DNA of 64,000 nt, from assembly GCA_910584385.1 (NCBI GenBank), contig CAJUAK010000006.1, positions 1-64,000 on the forward strand. The letters are read 5' to 3'. This DNA comes from an uncultured Alphaproteobacteria bacterium (lineage in GTDB: Bacteria > Pseudomonadota > Alphaproteobacteria > RF32 > CAG-239). The translations under genes were made by a program, and so were the position numbers. Every line of letters begins with the position of its first letter. Position 1 is the first letter of the stretch. Under the pieces are notes generated by a model that was given only the letters and a program-made list of their open reading frames with translations, made no database searches and was not told the DNA's origin. This document shows positions 53,393 to 61,190 of the stretch, one piece after another.

Positions 53393-54694
53393 ATGAATCC
53401 ACAAATTTTAGCGACAGCAATTGTTTTAATTGCTTATCTGGTCTTATTTACCGAGAAAATGAATCGTGCCGTGGTTGCGCTTCTTGCTGCTGCGGTTATG
53501 ATTTTTGCAGGTATATTTGATCAAAAAACGGCCTTTATGGGCATTGATTTTAACACCCTTGCTTTGCTTATCGGCATGATGACGATTGTGGGCATCTGTG
53601 AGAAGTCCGGCATGTTCCAGTTTGTTGCCATCTGGTCAGCAAAAAAAGTAAAAGCAAATCCTCGGGGCATTTTGATTATTTTGGCATTAGTTACCGCCGT
53701 CTTTTCTGCTTTTCTGGACAATGTTACGACAGTTTTGTTAATTGTTCCCGTTACTTTCCAGATTACAGAAAGGTTAAAGATTAACCCCTACCCTTATTTG
53801 CTGGCGGAAATTTTTGCCTCGAACATCGGCGGAACAGCCACGCTGATTGGCGATCCTCCAAACATTCTTATCGGATCTGCCTTGAATTTATCTTTCACGG
53901 ATTTTCTCTTTGAGTTAACACCAATTGTTTCGATCATTATGGTTGTTTTGATTATTACCTTTGACTTTTTCTGGGGACGCCATTTGCAGGCTGACCTTAA
54001 CGGGAAAAAGCAGGTTATCCGCATGCGTGAAAAGAATTGCATCAAAGACAAGGTCTTGTTGGCTAAATGCTTGGGCGTTCTTGGCGCTGTTATTATCGGT
54101 TTTGTCTGCGCAGAGCATCTGCATATTGCCAACGGCACAATCGCCATGTTTGGCGCGGCTGTTTTGCTCCTGCTTTATACTTTTGGCGATAAGCACAGCG
54201 AACGCGACCAAAAAGTCGAGGCGATTTTGGGGCATGTCGACTGGACAACGATTTTCTTCTTCTCCGGTTTGTTTGTTATTGTGTACGGATTGGAAGAAAC
54301 CGGCGTTTTAAGCATGCTGGCCGGCAAAATGGTTGAAATGACGGAAGGGTCAATTGAAAAAACAGCATTGCTCGTTATGTGGAGTTCTGCACTTTTCTCC
54401 TCTGCCATCGATAACATTCCTTTTGTTGCCACGATGATTCCGATGATTAAATCAATGGAAGAAGCGATGGGCGGCAGAGAAGTTATGATGCCTGTTTGGT
54501 GGGCACTTTCTCTTGGCGCCTGCCTCGGCGGCAACGGAACATTGATTGGCGCTTCGGCCAACGTTATTGTTGCCGGAATGGCACAAAGGGAAGGACATCC
54601 GATTAGTTTCGGCGGCTTCCTGCTTTGGTCCATTCCTGTTATGCTGGTATCTGTTTTAATTGCAACGGCATTTTTGTACGTTCAATATTTCTAA
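53393..54694 (+). CDS. ArsB/NhaD-type ion permease, second tandem copy
   Basis: 433 residues, same helices and motifs as its upstream neighbour (FLDNVTTVLLIVPVTFQI, GTATLIGDPPNILIGSA, SAIDNIPFVATMIP, LGACLGGNGTLIGASANV). Long stretches agree in order and sequence, so the two arose by tandem duplication, and both are intact. Differences cluster in the loops around residues 190-230 and 250-270. A gap of 58 bases separates the copies. Followed by a good terminator. Confidence 0.82.
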   Translation: MNPQILATAIVLIAYLVLFTEKMNRAVVALLAAAVMIFAGIFDQKTAFMGIDFNTLALLIGMMTIVGICEKSGMFQFVAIWSAKKVKANPRGILIILALVTAVFSAFLDNVTTVLLIVPVTFQITERLKINPYPYLLAEIFASNIGGTATLIGDPPNILIGSALNLSFTDFLFELTPIVSIIMVVLIITFDFFWGRHLQADLNGKKQVIRMREKNCIKDKVLLAKCLGVLGAVIIGFVCAEHLHIANGTIAMFGAAVLLLLYTFGDKHSERDQKVEAILGHVDWTTIFFFSGLFVIVYGLEETGVLSMLAGKMVEMTEGSIEKTALLVMWSSALFSSAIDNIPFVATMIPMIKSMEEAMGGREVMMPVWWALSLGACLGGNGTLIGASANVIVAGMAQREGHPISFGGFLLWSIPVMLVSVLIATAFLYVQYF

Positions 54695-54706
54695 TACCTA
54701 AAGCTT

Positions 54707-54738
54707 AAAACATCCCCGGCGCTTCCGGGGATGTTTTT
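54707..54738 (+). terminator. terminator of the tandem permeases
   Basis: AACATCCCCGG pairs with CCGGGGATGTT around CGCTT, followed by eight T. Confidence 0.88.
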
Positions 54739-54779
54739 TTTATGGCTTGGTTAAAATACCCGGTTATTTTTATTTATGC

Positions 54780-54809
54780 TTGACAGCGAATTAAAAATAT
54801 CGTTATATA
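54780..54809 (+). promoter_or_regulatory. promoter of the CsoR-family/CDF operon
   Basis: TTGACA (54780-54785) with TTATAT/TATATA (54803-54809) at a spacing of 17-18. It overlaps a repressor-type operator just downstream. Confidence 0.65.
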
Positions 54810-54831
54810 GGGTATAGGGGTATATACTATA
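54804..54831 (+). promoter_or_regulatory. putative CsoR/DmeR-type operator
   Basis: TATATAGGGTATAGGGGTATA, continuing to TACTATA, lies across the -10 and start of transcription, directly before the ribosome site AAGGAGGG. On the other strand it reads ATAGTATATACCCC, close to the C-tract flanked by ATAGTATA arms known for the rhizobial DmeR operator. It should mediate repression by the next gene's product. Confidence 0.6.
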
Positions 54832-54841
54832 AGGAGGGAAG

Positions 54842-55120
54842 ATGAGTTTTTGCTGTTCGGAAGAAAATAAAAAACGTTTGGAAACACGCCTAAACCGCAT
54901 TGAGGGGCAAGTGCGCGGCATACATAAAATGATTAGCGATGAAAGAGAATGTATTGAAATCCTTAACCAGATTGTCTCGACTCAGGCCGCATTAAAGGGC
55001 GTTTGGAAAGAAGTTGTCCGCGGACACCTCACCCACTGCATTTCCCATGCAATGGAAGCCCATAAAAATAGTGATGAATTGATTGACGAGTTAGTAGAAC
55101 ATATTGAAAAATTAAAATAA
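54842..55120 (+). CDS. CsoR/RcnR/FrmR-family metal-sensing repressor
   Basis: 92 residues, all-helical family. Key positions: Cys37 (ERECIE), His62 and Cys66 (RGHLTHC), with the exact 25- and 4-residue spacings of the Cu(I) site of CsoR (Cys-His-Cys). RcnR uses His-Cys-His-His instead. An extra Cys4-Cys5 pair and His65/His69 are also present. Such proteins release DNA when metal binds. It is 10 bases upstream of a CDF exporter gene, so it probably controls that exporter and itself. Whether the metal is Cu, Co, Ni or Zn is open. Confidence 0.82.
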   Translation: MSFCCSEENKKRLETRLNRIEGQVRGIHKMISDERECIEILNQIVSTQAALKGVWKEVVRGHLTHCISHAMEAHKNSDELIDELVEHIEKLK

Positions 55121-55130
55121 GGAAGAAATT

Positions 55131-55763
55131 ATGGATAATAATATTTTGAAATTTAAAACAGGATTGGTCATTATCGTTACGCTGATTACAATGGCCGCGG
55201 AAATTATTTTCGGATTGTTAACACACTCCATGGCTCTTACGGCAGACGGATTTCACATGGGCACACATGCGGTTGCTTTATCAATCACTTATGCTGTTTG
55301 CGTGGTTATTTCCAGATTTCAGGATAAAGAAGAAAAACTTAACGCCCTTGGCGGTTATACCAGCGCCATCCTTTTAGGGTTAACAGCGATTGGCATTATT
55401 TGGGAATCTGTCGAAAGCTTCATTAATCCCAAAAGCATTTCATTTAATGAGGCGATTTTGGTTACTGTTCTTGGCTTAATTGTTAACCTTGTCTGCCTGC
55501 TCATTATGAAAGATAACCACTGCCATGATTTATGCCATCAGCATAAGCATGAACATCATCACGAAAATCTGAATTTTAAGGCGGCTTACATGCATATTCT
55601 GGCTGATGCCCTAACCTCGATTATGGCAATCGCGGCTTTGCTGATGGGCAAATATTTCGGCCTTGTCTTTTTTGATCCGCTTATCGGCGTGGTTGGCGGC
55701 TTGATTATTTTGAATTGGGCCGGAAACTTAATTAAATCGTCATTTAATATTTTACTCAAATAA
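55131..55763 (+). CDS. cation diffusion facilitator (DmeF-like)
   Basis: 210 residues, six membrane helices. First metal site in LTADGFHMGTHAV, second in YMHILADALTS; between them a His-rich loop (HCHDLCHQHKHEHHHENL). Those features match DmeF-type CDF proteins that export Co/Ni (or Zn). The C-terminal cytosolic domain of most CDF proteins is missing and the protein is shorter than usual DmeF. Adjacent repressor gene and operator form a self-contained metal-resistance operon. Confidence 0.85.
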   Translation: MDNNILKFKTGLVIIVTLITMAAEIIFGLLTHSMALTADGFHMGTHAVALSITYAVCVVISRFQDKEEKLNALGGYTSAILLGLTAIGIIWESVESFINPKSISFNEAILVTVLGLIVNLVCLLIMKDNHCHDLCHQHKHEHHHENLNFKAAYMHILADALTSIMAIAALLMGKYFGLVFFDPLIGVVGGLIILNWAGNLIKSSFNILLK

Positions 55764-55767
55764 ACTT

Positions 55768-55797
55768 AGCCCCGCCTTAAAAAAGGCGGGGTTTTTG
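55768..55797 (+). terminator. terminator of the metal-efflux operon
   Basis: CCCCGCCTT (55770-55778) pairs with AAGGCGGGG (55783-55791), then TTTTTGTTTT. Confidence 0.88.
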
Positions 55798-55881
55798 TTT
55801 TATCTTATCAATAAAATAAATATTGACTTAGAGTATGCTCGAAGGTGTATTATTAATAAAAGGGATGCAAAGGAGGCAAGC

Positions 55882-56373
55882 ATGAAAAAGGAACATGTTT
55901 TTTATTATAAGTTTAAAAAACTCAATGGCTGGCTCTGTTTTAACGCCATTTTTGGCGTTTTGCTCGTTTATGCCTGCTTTTGCTGTCCATATATGATTTT
56001 TTGGCGGCAGATGCATGTTTTATGGGGCTGTTTTCTTTTTTCATCGGCACTCTGGTGTTACAAGCACTTTTGCAAACAGCGCCTCGCCGTCATTACGGAT
56101 GAATTTATCAAAATTGACCACTGTGCACCGCTTTATTGGAATGATATTGTCAAAGCCGAAGAAAGGAACGTGCGCTGCTGCTTTAAAAAATTAAGGGTTA
56201 TTGTGCTGTTATCCCGCCAGCCATTTGATGATTACCCTTTTAATTTTCTTCAAAAGCATAATGGCGAATTCACACCTTTTTCCATCCCGCTTTATGACAT
56301 TGTTTCCGATGCGGATATCAAAAAGATTAGACGCCTTATCTCCAAGCATGTCAAAATAGATAAAGCCTCATAA
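55882..56373 (+). CDS. small membrane protein with PH-like C-terminal domain
   Basis: 163 residues from ATG 55882, chosen for its perfect AAGGAGG site; an upstream in-frame ATG at 55795 is unsupported. Two membrane helices (about 15-35 and 42-60), then a domain like those of STM3941-type proteins (AVITDEFIKIDHCAPLYWND, LRVIVLLSRQP). Function unknown. Confidence 0.6.
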   Translation: MKKEHVFYYKFKKLNGWLCFNAIFGVLLVYACFCCPYMIFWRQMHVLWGCFLFSSALWCYKHFCKQRLAVITDEFIKIDHCAPLYWNDIVKAEERNVRCCFKKLRVIVLLSRQPFDDYPFNFLQKHNGEFTPFSIPLYDIVSDADIKKIRRLISKHVKIDKAS

Positions 56374-56439
56374 AAACCAATTGCTTTTTTCAGAGAGATT
56401 TGCTAGTGTTTGAAGTAATCTTCAATTAGTATGTCTCAA

Positions 56440-56445
56440 TATAAT
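56440..56445 (+). promoter_or_regulatory. perfect -10 element close to a start codon
   Basis: TATAAT ends only five bases before the ATG at 56451, so initiation would fall at or next to the start codon and the mRNA could be leaderless. No good -35 is seen at 17 bases. Confidence 0.35.
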
Positions 56446-56450
56446 TTTAT

Positions 56451-56858
56451 ATGGAAAAAGAAAAACTTTTAAAACAAGCCCATGCCTATTTTATGGCCTT
56501 GGAAGGGAAAATCCCTGAGGAAAACGGTTATCCCGCTTTTTGTGTTAGCGGCTTTGCAGAGATTACCTTTGCAGTTGACAACAATACCTTGGAAGCGTTT
56601 AAGCTTTATAGGAAAAAAGACGAACAAAAGGATTATGCAATACTGCTGTTGTTAGGCGCAATATTACTTGCTTCCGGCTTTTTCCTTTTTCAGGACGAGA
56701 TTCGCAACAGCTTCCGCGCCCTTTTTATCGGTATCTTGCCGGTTTTGGCTTGCATATGTTTTTATGCTTACCAAAAACATAAATTAAAAAAGCTGTTTAA
56801 GGGCAAGATTATCCGTTTCCGCTGCTGGGATTCAACTATAGAGTGCCGCAGGTTCTAA
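56451..56858 (+). CDS. unknown small protein with two membrane helices
   Basis: 135 residues. A polar N-terminus (about 1-62, with YPAFCVSGFAEITFAVD), two membrane helices (about 64-82 and 88-107) and a basic C-terminus (KHKLKKLFKGKIIRFRC). No ribosome site; see the adjoining -10 element. Terminates at a strong two-way hairpin. Confidence 0.5.
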   Translation: MEKEKLLKQAHAYFMALEGKIPEENGYPAFCVSGFAEITFAVDNNTLEAFKLYRKKDEQKDYAILLLLGAILLASGFFLFQDEIRNSFRALFIGILPVLACICFYAYQKHKLKKLFKGKIIRFRCWDSTIECRRF

Positions 56859-56871
56859 CGGATGTTTTTCT

Positions 56872-56911
56872 AACAAAAAGCCTTGTATCTTTCGATACAA
56901 GGCTTTTTGTT
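56872..56911. terminator. strong bidirectional terminator
   Basis: AACAAAAAGCCTTGTATC (56872-56889) pairs perfectly with GATACAAGGCTTTTTGTT (56894-56911) around TTTC. It serves both the plus-strand membrane-protein gene and the minus-strand lipoprotein gene that ends at 56930. Confidence 0.9.
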
Positions 56912-56929
56912 AAAGGTTGGAATCTTCTC

Positions 56930-57421
56930 TTACTTACGGTATGTGATTTTACCGGTGTATGAGTTCGGTTTGATTTTGGCGCCGTTATGTTTCGGATCGC
57001 CGAAGAAAACGAACTCGCAGAATTTTCCTTTTTTTGTTTGTCCCTGCAACCATACAGTTTGTTCGCCATCAGAAACGATGCGAACCTTCCCGGCAGAATT
57101 TTTCCATAAAGAGAAACCGGCGGGGAGCGTGTAGACGAAGCTGTCTCCGTTGGGATAGCTGAAAGCTACCTCGATGGGCTTGGCAGAGGAATTTTTTTCG
57201 TCATATGTTACGACGACTTTTGAAGCGGCGGCAGCTGTCGGGGCATTGTAGTAGTTGTATTTGCGCAACTCTTTGGCCTCGAGAGCCTTGGTCTGGTGCT
57301 GCGGCAGGTAAACCTCTTCTACTGGTGTGTTCTCGGCGGGAGCTGCGGGAGCTTCTTCCTGTTTGTTTGCGCATGCGGTAAAAAGACCGGCAATCGCGCA
57401 GAGTAAAATAATTTTTTTCAT
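56930..57421 (-). CDS. lipoprotein, weakly MliC-like, foreign-looking
   Basis: 163 residues. Lipobox FTAC (C17) after a typical leader, then an Ala/Pro/Glu-rich linker. The globular part has FSYPNGDSFVYTLPAGFSLW, VWLQGQTKKGKFCEFVF; the last part vaguely resembles MliC-type lysozyme-inhibitor folds. No ribosome site precedes the ATG, and the codons are richer in G/C at third positions than nearby genes. TTGACA (57495-57500) on the minus strand could be its -35. Transfer from another phylum is suspected. Confidence 0.6.
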   Translation of the reverse strand: MKKIILLCAIAGLFTACANKQEEAPAAPAENTPVEEVYLPQHQTKALEAKELRKYNYYNAPTAAAASKVVVTYDEKNSSAKPIEVAFSYPNGDSFVYTLPAGFSLWKNSAGKVRIVSDGEQTVWLQGQTKKGKFCEFVFFGDPKHNGAKIKPNSYTGKITYRK

Positions 57422-57509
57422 GATTTTGAAAATTTAAAATAAGAAAATAGTGTAATAGGTGTATGCATTACTTTTTAATAAAAAATTATTTATTTGTCAA
57501 GCTTTTTCG

Positions 57510-58004
57510 CTAAAAAAATGGATTATATGCCCATTGCAATAATGCCTGGCGCTGCCTTTTCCGACAATCCATGTCAAGCATGGCACAATTTTGTTCTATT
57601 TGTGCCTTATGCCTTTTAAATGCTCTCCAGCGCTTTATTTGTATTTCATCTATCTTGGGAAGGCGGCGTCCCATATAATAACGGCAATACCATTGAAACC
57701 AGCCGCGTACATCCGGCCCGTAAATCCACCCTTTCTGCCGCCAGACTTTTAACGGCTGCCGCGACTTTATCTGAAAACAATTACAATAAATATCCGGCGC
57801 ATCTGCCGATAACTTTGCATTTTCAAACCATTCTTTGGGATATTCGCCCTGGCAATCGTTTAAATAATGCCCTTCAAAAACGCCTAGTTCAAGCATTTCT
57901 TTTGGCGTTAATTCCGGTTCAAAGCCATCATAAAACACATCCCCTATTGCTGCGGAATATTCGTAGAGATATCCCTTTTGCATTTTGTCATTTACATAAA
58001 TCAT
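57510..58004 (-). CDS. conserved protein of unknown function (LTPKEM/RGWFQWYCRYY family)
   Basis: 164 residues. It contains LTPKEMLELGVFEGHYLNDC, VWRQKGWIYGPDVRGWFQWY, CRYYMGRRLP, IKRWRAFKRH and CRKRQRQALLQWAYNP, all strongly conserved in a family seen across bacteria and some eukaryotes whose role is not known. Cys, Trp and Tyr are frequent. Ribosome site AAGGAAAA before the ATG. Confidence 0.75.
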   Translation of the reverse strand: MIYVNDKMQKGYLYEYSAAIGDVFYDGFEPELTPKEMLELGVFEGHYLNDCQGEYPKEWFENAKLSADAPDIYCNCFQIKSRQPLKVWRQKGWIYGPDVRGWFQWYCRYYMGRRLPKIDEIQIKRWRAFKRHKAQIEQNCAMLDMDCRKRQRQALLQWAYNPFF

Positions 58005-58085
58005 CTTTTTTCCTTATTGCTTTATAAATAGATAAGATGATTTTTTTCTTTATCAATTGGGGCTAAATAACTGCGCCTTTTGCGG

Positions 58086-58115
58086 TAAAAACAACCGTTA
58101 CTTCGGTTGTTTTTA
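58086..58115. terminator. bidirectional hairpin upstream of the 164-residue gene
   Basis: TAAAAACAACCG (58086-58097) pairs with CGGTTGTTTTTA (58104-58115), a 12-base perfect stem with A/T tracts. It probably ends leftover transcription from the tRNA-Pro side. Confidence 0.7.
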
Positions 58116-58140
58116 TCCTCAAGCCTCCTCCTTCTTACAG

Positions 58141-58240
58141 AAGCCGGAGCTTCAAATCCTGTCCCGCTGACAATAAAAAAAGAGTGGATCTACCACTCTT
58201 TTTTTATTGGTCGGGACGAGAGGATTTGAACCTCCGACTT
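58141..58240. repeat. imperfect 100-base palindrome containing the 3' end of tRNA-Pro and its terminator
   Basis: The left arm begins AAGCCGGAGCTTCAAATCCT and ends GTCCCG (58161-58166). The right arm, read on the minus strand from 58240, begins AAGTCGGAGGTTCAAATCCT and ends GTCCCG (58217-58212). They differ at two positions plus a short gap. CAATAAAAAAAGAGTGG and its complement fill the centre. So the last third of tRNA-Pro and its terminator are mirrored. Confidence 0.75.
58174..58206 (-). terminator. terminator of tRNA-Pro
   Basis: AAAAAAGAGTGG pairs with CCACTCTTTTTT across ATCTA; on the minus strand it begins 2 bases after the encoded CCA and ends in seven T. Confidence 0.85.
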
Positions 58241-58284
58241 CTTGCACCCCATGCAAGCGCTCTACCAGACTGAACTACGTCCCG
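58208..58284 (-). tRNA. tRNA-Pro (anticodon GGG)
   Basis: 77 bases with encoded CCA. Acceptor CGGGACG pairs with CGTCCCG, A73, anticodon arm CTTGC-ATGGGGT-GCAAG and T arm with GTTCAAATC. tRNA-Pro follows merR/ihfA in many alphaproteobacteria. Confidence 0.96.
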
Positions 58285-58343
58285 TCAGAAATCTGCCTTT
58301 ATCGACCACAGTTCTAACATAATAATTTTGAGAGTCAATAGTT

Positions 58344-58748
58344 TTATCCAACCTTTTTTATAACAGCTTCCAAATTTTCCTTCAAAATTTTTAATTCGCC
58401 TTGAATAGAATTAAGAATCCTGCGGCCGGCTTCATCAACCTCTTCCGGTATGGTTTCTTCAAAAAAATCTTTTTGAATCTCCTCGCCCAGAATCGACTTA
58501 AGCCCTTTTTCCTTAAACAGTTTCTGAACGCCTTCTATCGTTAAGCGCTTTTCATAGAGCAATTCTTTTATTTTTTTGATAATTTCAACATCATCCGGGC
58601 GATAATAACGGCGGCCGCCATTCCTTTTCATCGGTTTAATTTGAGAAAATTTTGTTTCCCAAAAACGTAAAACATGGGTTGCAACGCCGATTTCATCGGC
58701 GAGTTCTGCAATCGTGCGAAACGCTGCTTTGCTCTTGTTGACAACCAT
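58344..58748 (-). CDS. MerR-family transcriptional regulator
   Basis: 134 residues. Helix-turn-helix and wing: FRTIAELADEIGVATHVLRF, WETKFSQIKPM, NGGRRYYRPDDVEIIKKIKE. No metal-binding Cys in the C-terminal part, so the effector is unknown. It is the standard neighbour of ihfA in this class (12 bases after it). Confidence 0.88.
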   Translation of the reverse strand: MVVNKSKAAFRTIAELADEIGVATHVLRFWETKFSQIKPMKRNGGRRYYRPDDVEIIKKIKELLYEKRLTIEGVQKLFKEKGLKSILGEEIQKDFFEETIPEEVDEAGRRILNSIQGELKILKENLEAVIKKVG

Positions 58749-58760
58749 GTTTAACGCCTA

Positions 58761-59045
58761 TTAAAGATTTATGCCTTTGCGCATTGTTTGAGAGGGTTTA
58801 AAAGAAATAACGCGGCGGGAAGAAATGACAGCCTCTACGCCTGTTTTAGGATTGCGCCCTGTCCTCGCCTTCTTATCACGCAAGGAGAAAGTGCCAAATG
58901 AAGATAATTTAACATCATTCCCTTTGCTCAACTCTTGCACGATTTCATCTAAAATCATATCCAGAATATCATTGGAATCCTTTCTGGAAAGTCCGATTTC
59001 TCTATAAATAAATTCAGCAACATCTGCGCGGGTTATTGTTTTCAT
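58761..59045 (-). CDS. ihfA: integration host factor alpha subunit
   Basis: 94 residues. HU/IHF fold with FGTFSLRDKKARTGRNPKTG and the intercalating Pro in the beta arm. It bends DNA together with IhfB. Upstream is fabH with about 100 bases between. Confidence 0.94.
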   Translation of the reverse strand: MKTITRADVAEFIYREIGLSRKDSNDILDMILDEIVQELSKGNDVKLSSFGTFSLRDKKARTGRNPKTGVEAVISSRRVISFKPSQTMRKGINL

Positions 59046-59145
59046 TTCTCTACCTTATTCAAAAATTATTTTTCAGTCCATGCTTGCAGAGATATATCAA
59101 ATACTATGCCCTGACAAGTTCCTTTAATTAATTTTCACAGTTTTT

Positions 59146-60123
59146 TTAAACTCTGATAACAGCGCCGCCCCAAGTAAAGCCGGCACCCATCGCGGTCAAG
59201 ACAACCAAATCGCCTTTTTTAATCTTTCCGCTGCACATATTCTCTGAAAAAGCCAAAGGAATAGATGCGGCAGACGTATTGCCATGGTTATTTACCGTTA
59301 CAATAACCTTTTCCTCAGGCAAATCTAATTTTTGTCCGACTCCGTTAATAATACGGATATTTGCCTGGTGCGGAATCAGCCAGTCTATATTTTCTGATTT
59401 TATGTTTGCCATTTCCATAACGGTTTCAGCAGCTTCATGCAGTGAGTTTATTGCATATTTAAATACTTCTTTGCCGTCCATTTGGATGAATCCCGGATTT
59501 TGCGTAGAAGATACGCCGCCTGTTGTTTTCAGGGAATCGTAATGCGAACCGTCAGAATAAATTTTTGTTGCCAAAACACCCGTATCTGACGCATCTCCAC
59601 GCCCTTCCCCGGCACGCAAAACAATCGCGCCGGCACCGTCTCCGAATAAGACACAAGTATTGCGGTCTGTCCAGTCCACAATTTTAGACAAGCTTTCAGC
59701 CCCGATAACCAAAGCCGTTTTTACCTGTCCCAGGCGAATCATATTATCGGCCATTGTCAAAGCATATACAAAACCGGAACATGCCGCAGCTATATCAAAT
59801 GCCGGAGCTCCGGCTTTAATGCCTAACCGCCCGCCAAGCCTCATCGCAACAGCCGGCGTTGTGTTATCCGGCGTTACGCTGGCAACAATGATTAATTCAA
59901 TTTCTGAAGCAGAAAGTCCCGCTGTTTTCAAAGCGTTTTGCGCGGCGGCAAATGCCATATCGGATGTTAGTTCGTTTTCCACAATATGGCGCTGCTTAAT
60001 CCCAGTACGGGTGCTGATCCATTCATCATTTGTTTCAACCATCTTTGCCAAATCATCATTGGTAAGGACTTTGGCCGGCAGATAATGCCCATAGCCGATA
60101 ACTTCAGATCTAATAAGAGTCAT
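59146..60123 (-). CDS. fabH: beta-ketoacyl-ACP synthase III
   Basis: 325 residues. Catalytic triad: Cys in DIAAACSGFVYAL, His in LIPHQANIRI and Asn in VNNHGNTSAASIP. It condenses acetyl-CoA with malonyl-ACP to start fatty acids. Overlaps plsX by 14 bases. Confidence 0.96.
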   Translation of the reverse strand: MTLIRSEVIGYGHYLPAKVLTNDDLAKMVETNDEWISTRTGIKQRHIVENELTSDMAFAAAQNALKTAGLSASEIELIIVASVTPDNTTPAVAMRLGGRLGIKAGAPAFDIAAACSGFVYALTMADNMIRLGQVKTALVIGAESLSKIVDWTDRNTCVLFGDGAGAIVLRAGEGRGDASDTGVLATKIYSDGSHYDSLKTTGGVSSTQNPGFIQMDGKEVFKYAINSLHEAAETVMEMANIKSENIDWLIPHQANIRIINGVGQKLDLPEEKVIVTVNNHGNTSAASIPLAFSENMCSGKIKKGDLVVLTAMGAGFTWGGAVIRV

Positions 60124-61171
60124 AAATTATTTCCTGAGATAATTCATCTAAATCAATTTTTTCCACTTCGCTGCGGATGCTGTTTACAAAATTCTGACGA
60201 ACCAAACGCGCAGCATTATTTACGGCAACCGAATAGCCCAAAGCATCCGTTCCGCCGTGGCTTTTAACCGACAAGCCGTTTAATCCGACAAACATCGCCC
60301 CGTTATAAAGCCTCGGATCCATTGTTTTTTTAACACGCAGCAGGACACCCAGCATAAAAGGCATGCCAAGCTTGGCCAAGAAAGATTTTTTTACGGCATC
60401 TTTCAGCATGCGGACAACGAGCTTTGCCGTGCCTTCAATGGATTTTAATGCGATGTTTCCGGTAAAGCCGTCAGAAACGATAACGTCAGCTTTTCCTTCG
60501 GCAATTTCATGAGGCTCAATATAGCCGATGAAATTCATATTCATTTTGGAATTGCGAATCATCTGAGCGGCCTGGCGAATCTCTTCGCGGCCTTTCATTT
60601 CCTCAGCGCCGATATTTAACAAGGCAACCCTCGGCTTTTCCAGATTCAGCGCATGGCGCGCCAGAATCTCGCCCATCAAGGCAAATTCTGCCAAATTAAG
60701 AGAATCGCATTCCGTGTTTGCCCCCAAATCCAGCATAACATATTTACCGTTGCGATGCGGCATAATGCTTACAATCGCCGGACGGTGGATTTTCTGAATA
60801 GTTTTTAAAACCAGTTTGGATATCGCCATTAAAGCGCCGGTGTTTCCCGCAGAAACAACAGCCTGGGCTTCTCCTTTGCGAACCGCGTCTATCGCCATAT
60901 ACATGCTGGTGTTGCGGTTTCTAATAACATGGGAAGGCTTGTCTTCGTTAGAAACGACTTCCGGAGAATTGCGCACTTCACAAACTTTGGAAAGTTCCGG
61001 ATATTCTTTAAGAATAGAGTTGACTCTGTTTTCATCGCCAAAAAGCAAAAATCTGATATCAGGATTTTTCTTGGCCGCCAAAACGAGCCCCTCAATAACG
61101 ACTCTGGGGGAATTATCTCCCCCCATCGCGTCTATAGATATGACCAGATTATCTGACAAAACCTGCTCCAT
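60110..61171 (-). CDS. plsX: phosphate acyltransferase PlsX
   Basis: 353 residues. DAMGGDNSPRVVIEGLVLAA, SAGNTGALMAISKLVLK, DLGANTECDS, VSDGFTGNIALKSIEG and NGLSVKSHGGTDALG are all typical. It makes acyl-phosphate from acyl-ACP for phospholipid synthesis. Located between rpmF and fabH as expected. Confidence 0.96.
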   Translation of the reverse strand: MEQVLSDNLVISIDAMGGDNSPRVVIEGLVLAAKKNPDIRFLLFGDENRVNSILKEYPELSKVCEVRNSPEVVSNEDKPSHVIRNRNTSMYMAIDAVRKGEAQAVVSAGNTGALMAISKLVLKTIQKIHRPAIVSIMPHRNGKYVMLDLGANTECDSLNLAEFALMGEILARHALNLEKPRVALLNIGAEEMKGREEIRQAAQMIRNSKMNMNFIGYIEPHEIAEGKADVIVSDGFTGNIALKSIEGTAKLVVRMLKDAVKKSFLAKLGMPFMLGVLLRVKKTMDPRLYNGAMFVGLNGLSVKSHGGTDALGYSVAVNNAARLVRQNFVNSIRSEVEKIDLDELSQEIIYDSY

Positions 61172-61190
61172 ATAATGTACTGTTTATAAT

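Noticed and set aside
52039..54694. Arsenite resistance operon
   Set aside because: The permeases have ArsB-family motifs, but no arsR, arsC or arsA gene is near, and the family also covers Na+ and carboxylate transport.
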